DNA of 64,000 bases from Anaerolineae bacterium (GTDB lineage Bacteria > Chloroflexota > Anaerolineae > Anaerolineales > Anaerolineaceae): NCBI GenBank assembly GCA_011176685.1, contig DUED01000037.1, forward strand, positions 1 to 64,000. The letters run 5' to 3'. Positions 18,546 through 26,570 of this stretch are shown here, in pieces; the first letter of the stretch is position 1; each line of letters opens with the position of its first letter. Both the position numbers and the translations under genes were made by a program. Under the pieces are notes generated by a model, which worked only from the letters and a program-made list of their open reading frames with translations, was not told the origin of the DNA and searched no databases.

Positions 18546-19484
18546 TTAATCAAATAAGTTGGGGTGCAAAATCTTTGCTAGTTCTTCCAAGCCATTCACG
18601 AGGCGTGGACCAGGGCGGCTAAGCAGGTTGTCGTCGAAGGGCAGCACACGATCTTCATTCACTGCGGTGAGCGCACTCCAGCCCTCACGTTCTGCAACCG
18701 TTTCAGGAGTGGTGCCCCACATTGCGTCACCCAACAAGATGTATTCAGGGTCTTGCACCAGCAGTTCTTCTAAGCTGATCTGTGCCCAGGCGGAATCGAG
18801 CACTGCCCCGATATTTGTACCCCCAGCCATTTCGATGATGGTGGTGTGGAAAGTCCCTGGACCGGGCGTGTAGGGTTTAGCAGGGTCGCTAGCGTCCAAC
18901 TCGTAAAAAACGGTGGGCTTTTCAGCCACGCCTGCAATTTTTTCTTCGACGTCAGCCACACGCGCTTTGAGCGCATCGATTAGCTCTTCAGTTTCTTCCT
19001 TATGACCGGTTAGCAGCGCAACATCCTGCAGGGTCACATACAAGTCAGTGAAATCTACTGGATTCTTGATGTAGAAGACCGTTATTCCAAGGTCCTCAAT
19101 GGACTGAACCAGTTCCGATGTGTTGATTTCTGCCACCAGCACCAGATCAGGATCAAGGGAGACGATTGTTTCGAGGTCATATCTGCTGAAGTCACCGCCA
19201 ATGTCAGTTAGTTCCAGGGCTTCAGTAGGGTAATCAGAGAAGGAATCGCGTCCCACGGCTTGCTCTCCGGCACCAACTGCGTACAGGATTTCCGTGTTAG
19301 AGGTTGCTAGCGAGATCACCGTATCAGCAGGTTTTTCAAGTATTACCTCACGACCCAAGCCGTCAATTAGAGCGATTTGCGAGGTTGTTTCTTCAACCGT
19401 AGTAACCTCGGCTGTCTCGGGTGTGCAGGCTGTAAAAACCATTATCATGGTCAGTAGTAAGATCATCATATTTCTTTTTTTCAT
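18546..19484 (-). CDS. btuF: Corrinoid-type ABC transporter substrate-binding lipoprotein
   Basis: This 312-residue lipoprotein has signal peptide MKKRNMMILLLTMIMVFTAC with the lipobox cysteine at position 20. A BtuF-like class III binding protein follows, with DGLGREVILEKPADTVISLATSNTEILYAVGA and the long interdomain helix. A GGTGA ribosome-binding site precedes the ATG. It is the first gene of the operon, directly downstream of the riboswitch and a hairpin terminator. Confidence 0.9.
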   Translation of the reverse strand: MKKRNMMILLLTMIMVFTACTPETAEVTTVEETTSQIALIDGLGREVILEKPADTVISLATSNTEILYAVGAGEQAVGRDSFSDYPTEALELTDIGGDFSRYDLETIVSLDPDLVLVAEINTSELVQSIEDLGITVFYIKNPVDFTDLYVTLQDVALLTGHKEETEELIDALKARVADVEEKIAGVAEKPTVFYELDASDPAKPYTPGPGTFHTTIIEMAGGTNIGAVLDSAWAQISLEELLVQDPEYILLGDAMWGTTPETVAEREGWSALTAVNEDRVLPFDDNLLSRPGPRLVNGLEELAKILHPNLFD

Positions 19485-19517
19485 TTTTCACCTTGTTTTT
19501 TTGTATTAATAAAAGAA

Positions 19518-19534
19518 CCTGTCCGTTGGACAGG
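19518..19534 (-). terminator. Hairpin between riboswitch and btuF
   Basis: CCTGTCC-N3-GGACAGG is a perfect 7-bp stem. On the minus strand it is followed by TTCTTTTATT, a short U-rich tract. Its position just after the B12 aptamer and before btuF fits the expression platform of a transcription-terminating riboswitch. The alternative antiterminator pairing was not worked out. Confidence 0.65.
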
Positions 19535-19554
19535 CAAGAGGTTTATCTCGGTTT

Positions 19555-19727
19555 GCTTATATTTGCACCTCCTATCCGCGAGAACGTGACAAACGCCACT
19601 TTGGCGGGCGTCCTGGCTTGGAGGTATGCTCCTTACAGTTGCGGGACAGCACCGGACTTCCCTGACGGGTCACCGGTTTCGCCTTTCAGCCCTCCCCTCC
19701 GGAGGGAAGGGCACCAGCATGGCTTAT
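19555..19727 (-). promoter_or_regulatory. Cobalamin riboswitch
   Basis: The minus strand carries the conserved cobalamin aptamer landmarks in order: GCTGGTGCC (about 19709-19720), GAAACCGGTGA, GGGAAGTCCGGTG, TCCCGCAACTGT, and the B12 box AGCCAGGACGCCCGCC (about 19603-19619). This order and wording match the RF00174-type element. It lies in the leader of btuF-btuC-btuD, so adenosylcobalamin (or a related corrinoid) should repress the uptake operon. The exact 3' boundary of P1 is uncertain. Confidence 0.9.
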
Positions 19728-19743
19728 TTAGTTGTTAATAATC

Positions 19744-19772
19744 ATTTTATCGGTAATCCTGGTTGCGGTCAA
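19744..19772 (-). promoter_or_regulatory. Sigma70-type promoter of the btu operon
   Basis: On the minus strand TTGACC (19767-19772), a 17-bp spacer and TAAAAT (19744-19749) give a near-consensus housekeeping promoter. The expected start is near 19737, about 15-20 nt before the riboswitch aptamer. Confidence 0.75.
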
Positions 19773-19878
19773 GCAAATTACTGTGATGGTGCGTTTCAAT
19801 CTCTCTCAATTACGTATAAAAATGCAACTCTTTCTACTATTTACAATTTCAGTTACCTTGTTAATACCTATGGAGATA

Positions 19879-20877
19879 TTATTCTTCTTCTGCGGGCGGT
19901 AATTTGGCTATGGTACTGATCTCATTGGTTGAGAGCAATTTTTCCTCAAAGCGATCGAGCAAGCGGTCAGTATCCTCATATTTTTTTCTTGCGTTGGTAA
20001 GGTGTGTCCCCAGCTTGCTGAACTCTTCACGCACACGTTTTTGGTCCCCAACCAAGCGGTCAAGGTGATGGATGATCTCCATGGCTTTTTCTTCGATACG
20101 CATGCCCTTCAATCCGTAAATGATGACCTGCAAGTAGGCATATAAAGAATTTGGGCTCACGGGGATGACCTTTTTCTTTAATGCATAGGTATACAAGCCG
20201 TCTTCATTTTCCTCCTTGATGATCGTTTCGTAATACACATTTTCAGCAGGTATGTACATCAGGGCGAAATCATAGGTTCCTTCATCAGGCAGGATGTATT
20301 TACTGGCAATATCGTCAATATGTTTCTTGACGTCACGAACAAAAATTCTTCTGTGGGTTTTGGTTTCTTTTTCATCCGTACACTGGATAAGTTTACGGAA
20401 TTGTTCTAATGGAAATTTGGCGTCAACGGGAACCATACTGTTACCCAGAAGGATAACAGCATCTACCCTCTCACTGCTCTGGAAAGTGTGCTGAAATTTA
20501 TAATACCCGCGCGGCAGAATCTGGATGAGGAGCTCCTCCAGCAGCGTTTCGCCCATTCCCCCCCTGATTTTCGGTGGTTTGAGCAGGTCCTCCAGGCTGG
20601 AAATAGTTTTACCCACATCCAGCATTTGGTCGGTAGCTCTGGACAGCTTTCCAAGGTCTTCTTTCAATCTTTCGAATGACTTGTGGCTGCTCTGGTCCAT
20701 TTCGCTGATACGTTGGGATAAGATGGTCGTCAAATCCGTTTTTTGTTGATGCCCCAGGGTTTCAATCCTCTGGATGCTTCTATCCAGTGCATTTTTGAAA
20801 ATGAAAAAGAGCAGCGGAAAACCGATGGCGATAATTGAAGAAATTGCGATTATGAAATATAAAGTTGTTGTATCCAT
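19879..20877 (-). CDS. rmuC: RmuC family DNA recombination protein
   Basis: About 332 residues. One N-terminal membrane helix (about 5-27) is followed by a coiled coil (ALDRSIQRIETLGHQQ... to about residue 95). The RmuC nuclease-like core has IRGGMGETLLEELLIQILP, VDAVILLGNSMVPVDAKFPLEQFRKL, and the late PVSPNSLYAYLQVI. RmuC limits rearrangements at inverted repeats in E. coli. The coding frame is open to 20898 through a non-standard start; ATG 20877 gives the normal MDTTTLYF beginning. It is divergent from metG. Confidence 0.85.
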   Translation of the reverse strand: MDTTTLYFIIAISSIIAIGFPLLFFIFKNALDRSIQRIETLGHQQKTDLTTILSQRISEMDQSSHKSFERLKEDLGKLSRATDQMLDVGKTISSLEDLLKPPKIRGGMGETLLEELLIQILPRGYYKFQHTFQSSERVDAVILLGNSMVPVDAKFPLEQFRKLIQCTDEKETKTHRRIFVRDVKKHIDDIASKYILPDEGTYDFALMYIPAENVYYETIIKEENEDGLYTYALKKKVIPVSPNSLYAYLQVIIYGLKGMRIEEKAMEIIHHLDRLVGDQKRVREEFSKLGTHLTNARKKYEDTDRLLDRFEEKLLSTNEISTIAKLPPAEEE

Positions 20878-20967
20878 TTTTACTCTATCTGAAATCAAGT
20901 ACCTTTATTATAAATTCATTTGCCTGTGATAGAATGAATTTTCAATATTAAATATTCGAGAATAATC

Positions 20968-22752
20968 ATGACCGAAACAATACTTGTCGCTGTTGCCTGG
21001 CCATATGCAAATGCGGAAATCCATGTCGGCAATCTGGCGGGTTCCTACTTACCTGCAGATATCTTTGCACGCTACCATCGACTGAAGGGTAACCAGGTGC
21101 TGATGGTTTCAGGTAGTGACTCACATGGCACACCCATCACAGTGCGCGCGGATGCAGAGCATGATTCTCCTTTGGAAGTCTACCAGCGTTTCCATGCTGG
21201 CTTCCTGGAGCTTTTCCAGCAGATGGGCTTAACCTATGACCTTTTCACCACCACTCACAGCAGCAATCATTTTCACGTTTCACAACTGGTTTTTAAGGCG
21301 CTGCTGGCGAATGGGTTTATGTATAAAAAAAGTCAGCCACAATGGTATTCGCCCAAGCAGAAGCGGTTCCTGCCTGACCGCTATGTGGAGGGCACCTGCT
21401 ATATTTGCGGCTATCAGGGCGCGCGTAGTGACCAGTGTGACCAGTGCGGTACACTGCTGGAAGCTACCAAGCTGATAGACCCGCGCAGCAAAATTGACGG
21501 CTCCAAGCCGGAACTGCGCGTGACTGAGCACTTCTTCCTTGACCTCTCCAAACTGCAGGAAGAGGTGCTGGAGTTCCTTAAAGAGCGCGAATCTTATTGG
21601 CGTCCCAACGTGGTGCGTCAGTCGCTGGGGCAGATTCTGGCAGAAGGACTGCGCGGGCGGCCCATCACCCGTGACCTCGACTGGGGTATTCCAGTGCCAG
21701 CGGAAGGATGGGAAAGAAAATGCATATATGTATGGTTCGAAGCGGTCATTGGCTACCTCTCTGCTGCAATTGAGTGGAGCCAGATCACAGGTGAAAAAGA
21801 TGCTTGGCGGCAGTGGTGGCAGGACCCCTCCTCGAAAACTTATTACTTCATCGGCAAGGATAATATTCCCTTTCATGCCATCATCTGGCCAGCAGAGCTG
21901 ATCGGCTGCAGTAAGTCTTTTGATGCCCTGTATGGATCAAAGAAACCGGCATCTTTTGTGCTGCCCTATGATGTACCTGCCAATGAATTCCTCAACCTGG
22001 AAGGTGAGAAGATCTCAGGTAGCCGCAATTGGGCAGTATGGGGGCGCGATTTTCTCAGCCGTTACGATCCGGATACACTTCGTTACTATCTGACCAATAT
22101 CATGCCCGAAACGCGTGACACCGATTGGGATTGGGAGGATTTCTACCAGCGCAATAACAACGAATTAGTTGCCACCTGGGGCAATTTGGCTAACCGTGTG
22201 CTTTCTTTTGCCTACAATCATTGGCAGGGCGTGGTGCCTGACCCTGGTCAACTGACCTCGCAGGATAAAGACCTATTGCAAGAGATTGAGGGAGGTTTTG
22301 AGACCGTCGCTAAAGAGATTGAAGCCGTGCACTTGCGTGCTGGATTGATAGAAGCCATGCGCTTGGCAGGTAAGGTTAACAAATATCTTGACCAGACCGC
22401 GCCCTGGCATGCCATTAAGCATGACAAAGCGGAAGCCGCGCGTTCCATTTATGTTGCCTTGCGTGCCATCGATTCACTCAAAATACTCTTTGCACCCTAT
22501 CTGCCTTTCTCCAGTCAGCAGCTGCACGCATACTTGGGATATAAAGATCAGTTGTTCGGTGAGCAGGAAACACAGACTATCAAGGACAACCTCGGTGAAC
22601 ACAATGTTTTACGCTACAATCCAAAGAAAGCCAAAGGTGGGTGGAAACCCAGCCAGTTAGCAGCCGGGCGGAAGTTATGCGAACCAACTCCGTTATTCAA
22701 AAAGCTGGATGTAAAGATTGTGGAGGAAGAGCGGGCGCGGCTGGGGGGATGA
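20968..22752 (+). CDS. metG: Methionyl-tRNA synthetase
   Basis: This 594-residue class I synthetase charges tRNA-Met. The HIGH-type motif is HVGN (residues 19-22), in NAEIHVGNLAGSYLPADIF. The zinc knuckle has four cysteines (CYICGYQ...CDQCG, about 144-161). The KMSKS-type loop is EKISGSRNW (about 348-353). The anticodon-binding helical domain follows (FAYNHWQG...YLDQTAPWHAIKHDK). The C-terminal tRNA-binding OB domain found in some MetG is absent. Its last 16 codons recur, diverged, at 29872-29919, which marks the boundary of an accessory block that begins right after this gene. Confidence 0.95.
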   Translation: MTETILVAVAWPYANAEIHVGNLAGSYLPADIFARYHRLKGNQVLMVSGSDSHGTPITVRADAEHDSPLEVYQRFHAGFLELFQQMGLTYDLFTTTHSSNHFHVSQLVFKALLANGFMYKKSQPQWYSPKQKRFLPDRYVEGTCYICGYQGARSDQCDQCGTLLEATKLIDPRSKIDGSKPELRVTEHFFLDLSKLQEEVLEFLKERESYWRPNVVRQSLGQILAEGLRGRPITRDLDWGIPVPAEGWERKCIYVWFEAVIGYLSAAIEWSQITGEKDAWRQWWQDPSSKTYYFIGKDNIPFHAIIWPAELIGCSKSFDALYGSKKPASFVLPYDVPANEFLNLEGEKISGSRNWAVWGRDFLSRYDPDTLRYYLTNIMPETRDTDWDWEDFYQRNNNELVATWGNLANRVLSFAYNHWQGVVPDPGQLTSQDKDLLQEIEGGFETVAKEIEAVHLRAGLIEAMRLAGKVNKYLDQTAPWHAIKHDKAEAARSIYVALRAIDSLKILFAPYLPFSSQQLHAYLGYKDQLFGEQETQTIKDNLGEHNVLRYNPKKAKGGWKPSQLAAGRKLCEPTPLFKKLDVKIVEEERARLGG

Positions 22753-23084
22753 TTAAATTTTTAGGATTTATATATTCCAGTAGGCATAAAAAAGGCATCT
22801 AATAATGATAGAATGTATATAACATTATTCGGGCCTATCTATATGTGTAATAGTTGATTCCTACGTTCTAAATCAGGGAGGGATTACTGACAACGAATAT
22901 AAAAAATCATCGTCCCCGTAGGCTAATGCAAAATCGAGGTTAAGGACTGACTGAACGCTTAATAATTTTTTATATGTTAATCAGTTCAAATGAACAATTT
23001 AAAGGATGTATTAGTGGGATTTGTTATTACTTGAAAATGGGTTAGATTTAAAAAGGAAATAAGGTTGGGGTTAGATCATTAAAG
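22753..23084. other. AT-rich spacer at the left edge of the metG-cinA accessory block
   Basis: These 332 bases show no coding similarity. No integrase, attachment repeat or tRNA was found. The stretch separates metG from the TIR-WD40 gene and probably contains its promoter, but no clear hexamer pair could be picked. Confidence 0.4.
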
Positions 23085-25590
23085 ATGGCTCGCAAGATAA
23101 TGCTTAATTACCGCAGAGCAGATACGAAGGGGTTTGCAATCGCTATCTACAATAGTTTGGTTTCCAATTTTGGCGAAGATAAAATCTTTATGGATATTGA
23201 TACCATTGAACCGGGCACAGATTTTGTAAAAGTCCTTGAAAAAGCGGTTCAGCAATGTGATGTGCTGATCGTAATGATCGGACCGCAGTGGTTGGGAATA
23301 AAAGACTCCAGCGGGGAGAGAAGATTAGACAATGAGGGCGACTTTGTGCGCATAGAAATAAAGGCTGCTTTAGAGCGTGAAGTAACAGTACTGCCAGTCC
23401 TTGTCCAGGGAGCAAAAATGCCCACTGCCACAAAATTACCTGATGATATCCGTTCACTTGCTCGGGCGGCAGGCATTCGTCATTAGCGACCGATTCAGCA
23501 CCGATGTAGATCAGCTCGTCGAGGTGTTGAACAGAATATTAGAAAGAGCTAGACTAGAACGCCTTGAAAAGGAAAAGGCAGAAAAGAAAAAGAAAAAAAC
23601 CACCAAACCACCGCTGATAAGAATACCTTCCCTTGTTCGAAAACGGCCTGAAAAGGTGTTGAAAAGCACATCTGTGAAAGCAGAGGTGAAACCGAAAGCT
23701 GCAGAAAAGGCACGCAAGAGAGCACCTGTTAAACCCATGCCAAAAACAACCAGGCGGATTTCCTATGCACTTACTGCAGCAGCCGTATTAGTGATTTCTT
23801 ATGTCCTGGTCAAGAATACGGATATTTTCACAAAGGATTCAAAGCCCACTGAAAATGCGGCTATCTCTTCATCAATATCCACAAAAGAACCGACCTCAAC
23901 CGGAATGCCTGCTGCAACTGAAATACCTGCTGTGAAATACCCTATTAGGGGCGGGCTATCCTCTGTAGCTGATGAGATTGAAGCCATTAATGCATCAAAT
24001 GTTGACCAGATCATTGAGTTGGTGCGCTGGGATGATGGGGTTATTCATGAACTGGCATATTCTCCAGTAGAGGATGTGATCGCTCTTGCGACCTCAAATG
24101 ATATTCATATTATGCAAGTTGATCAAACTGATGGAAATTATGAACTTAATGAAATACGAATTATTCATTTTGACGTTGCATTAAGTTTTGAAATGAACCG
24201 AACGAACCTCTCCATTTCCCCGGATGGGAGCGTCCTGGCTACCGGCCATGAGGATGGCAAAGTGCGGTTATGGCAAGTCTCAGATGGCGAACTGCTGCAT
24301 ACCCTAGGGTATTCCAGAGGCGTTGCAGGGGCTATTGCATTTTCCCCTGATGGAAGTATGCTGGCTTTCCATTCATATGTTTACTCTTATTTCTCTGTGA
24401 AGTTGTACCGGGTATCAGACGGGAAACTTGTTGGCAACCTATTTTACCCCGGGGGTTTATCATTAGCGGACTGTACAGCCTTTTCTCCAGATGGAACAAT
24501 GCTGGCTTCTGTCCATAATGATGGCGAGGTGCGGTTATGGCAGGTTTCTGATGGAGAACTGCTTGGTATTTTTAGAATAGCGGATGATTTTGATGATAAA
24601 TATGTAAATGCTGTTGCATTCTCCCCGGATGGGAGCACCCTGGCTTCCGGTCACGCGGATGGAACAGTGCGGCTTTGGCAGATACCAGGTGGGAATTTGC
24701 TTGAAATATTACCAGCCGACTTAAACCGGGAGCTTGGTTGGATAAGCAGCGTTACTTTTTCCCCTGACGGAAGCATGCTGGCTGCCGGATTTGCACATAA
24801 CACTGCGCGCATATGGCGTACTTCAGATTGAAAGGTGCTCGAAGACCTGGAAGATATTTATGTATCTTCAGTATTAAGCGTTTCTTTTTCTCCGGACGGG
24901 AATTTGTTTGCATACAGTTCTATGGGGGGAGCTTTACGCTTGTATCGTGTTTCGGATTGGGAAGAAGTTGCCAGCAGCGGTTGGGACTCCGCCGCAATAT
25001 CCAGTATTGCTTTATCCCCCGATAAAAGCCTGATTGCTTCCGCTTGTGCAGATGGAAAAGTGCGGGTGTGGCGAGTTTCGGATGGTTCACTGCTCAACAG
25101 ACTAGAATCAGGCTCTGAAGGGGTGACCAGCGTTGCCTTCTCTTCAGATGGGAACATGCTCGCTTCTGGACACGAAGATGCAGTGCGGTTGTGGCGGGTT
25201 ACGGACGGAGCATTGCTCAACACCCTAGAAGGACATACTAGTGAGGTACTCAGCTTGGCTTTCTCACCAGACGGGAGTATGCTGGCTACCAGTGATCAGG
25301 AAGGTATAGTACGTCTGTGGCGAGTTTCAGACGGGGTCTTGATTCACGATGTAGAACAATCCTCTGAAGACCAAAATTGGGTCAACAGCTTGTCCTTCAC
25401 CCCAGACGGCGAGGTGCTTTCCGGTTGTGGAAAATTTATATTTCTGTGGGGAGTATCAGAAGGGAATTTTCTTAAAGAGTTAGGATGGTCTGAATCTTCC
25501 ATAAGCTGTATGGCTTTATCCTCCGATGGGACCTTACTGGTCACGGGTTCATTTGATAGTACGATCCAGATTTGGGGAGTTCTTGATTGA
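23085..25590 (+). pseudogene. TIR-TM-WD40 protein, interrupted by a frameshift and one in-frame stop
   Basis: The restored product is about 835 residues. The TIR domain (about 1-145) has IMLNYRRADTKGFAIAIYNSL, DKIFMDIDTIEPGTDF, VLIVMIGPQWLG and DFVRIEIKAAL, whose glutamate is the likely NADase catalytic residue. A long Lys/Ala/Pro-rich linker and one membrane helix (SYALTAAAVLVISYVLV) follow. About twelve WD40 blades then recur as FSPDGSxLASGxxDGxVRLWxVSDGxLL. Two lesions interrupt it. A G run at 23464-23466 has one extra G; removing it gives SLARRQAFVISDRFS. TGA at 24829-24831 falls at the glycine position of the repeated SDG motif (RTSD-stop-KVLE). Neither lesion removes the TIR domain. TIR-WD40 proteins are sensors/effectors of bacterial immunity. 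It heads a same-strand cassette with SLATT, AAA-RyR and SLOG genes. Confidence 0.8.
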
Positions 25591-25733
25591 TTAGACTCAA
25601 CAAACCCCATCATTTTTTATTGCTGAATAGAAGTGAGATTGCAAAAAGACGTTTTTCTTTTCTTCCCTCATTATGATTTTCATAAAGGTTTGTGCAGCGT
25701 TTAATAAATACTGTTAGGAAAGGTGGATAAATT

Positions 25734-26165
25734 ATGAATGAGACAGATTATCTAGATAATCGATTAAATAACCAAATCAAATGGTATTCAGATAAAAGTA
25801 GTGAAAATAAGAAATACTACTACACATTAAAAATATTACAAATTATTTCGGCGGCGTGTGTTCCTTTTTTAGTTAGCCAGATTTCGACCGAAGACAATCA
25901 ATTGAAAATTCTTGTAGAAATAATTGGAATAATAGTAGTAATCACATCAGGAATAATGACGGCTTTCCGTTTCAACGAGCTGTGGACCAACTATAGAACA
26001 ACTGCAGAAACCCTAAAACATGAGAAGTATTTATTTTTATCAAATGCAGAACCAGACCAAAATGAAGGTAATTTTCCAATTCTAGTTAAAAGAGTTGAAA
26101 GTCTAATTTCAAAAGAACATTCAATATGGGACGAGAGTTCAAGAAAAGATGAAGAAAAGAAATGA
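25734..26165 (+). CDS. SLATT-type (DUF4231) two-helix membrane protein
   Basis: This 143-residue protein matches the DUF4231/SLATT group. A charged N-terminal segment with YLDNRLNNQIKWYSDKSSENK is followed by two closely spaced membrane helices (ILQIISAACVPFLV and VEIIGIIVVITSGIMTAF). The C-terminal coiled helix has the family's WTNYRTTAETLKHEKYLF pattern. SLATT proteins have been predicted, by comparative genomics, to be pore-forming effectors in nucleotide-dependent conflict systems. A GGAAAGGTGG ribosome-binding region precedes the ATG. It lies 143 nt after the TIR-WD40 gene, on the same strand. Confidence 0.8.
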   Translation: MNETDYLDNRLNNQIKWYSDKSSENKKYYYTLKILQIISAACVPFLVSQISTEDNQLKILVEIIGIIVVITSGIMTAFRFNELWTNYRTTAETLKHEKYLFLSNAEPDQNEGNFPILVKRVESLISKEHSIWDESSRKDEEKK

Positions 26166-26172
26166 TTAAGCA

Positions 26173-26535
26173 ATGAGGTTACTCGTTCCTGTGCAACGAA
26201 CCCACATTAAACCGCATAAAGAACATACAGCCTTAGGGTGTGTCTTCCAAGTGGTTTATTGAAAATGCTAGCAATCAGTTTAGGAAAGAGAAATGGAGCG
26301 ATGAAAATTCACAAATATAGTATAAGTGAAGCAATCGAAATTGTAGTAAAAACACTTCTTGAAAAGGTGTCAATTATTGCAGGTTTAGTTATTATTGAAA
26401 ATCATTTCCGCGATATAGTTTTCGCAATCAGGCTGTTGCGTCAACCAGAGTGATGCCGATGCGCCTTACAGGATTAGATATTGACTTAAATTAGACGTTG
26501 TGGTTGATGGAAAAGAAATACGCTAATCAGTGTAT
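26173..26535 (+). pseudogene. Decayed DUF2088/lactate-racemase-like fragment
   Basis: Two adjacent frames resemble this family in order. RTHIKPHKEHTALG (about 26203-26240; the family has NRIKPHTDFRG) is followed after a frameshift by PSGLLKMLAISLGKRNGAMKIH and SIIAGLVIIENHFRDI (the family has SGLxKMxxIGLGxHxGAxxxH and GxAIVENAxxE). The later LDVVVDGKEIR and MDG words could be the next conserved block. The longest single frame is 71 codons (26238-26453). I infer a dead remnant caught between the SLATT and ATPase genes. The family match is from recalled motifs and should be treated as moderate. Confidence 0.45.
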
Positions 26536-26570
26536 GGATGGGTAATGGTTGGATAGAAGAGAGGGTAACA

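Noticed and set aside
24829-24831. UGA read as glycine (genetic-code change)
   Set aside because: The position is a glycine, as in lineages that recode UGA to Gly, but many genes here, such as metG, end naturally at TGA. Other interruptions use TAA or TAG. A point mutation or read error is simpler.
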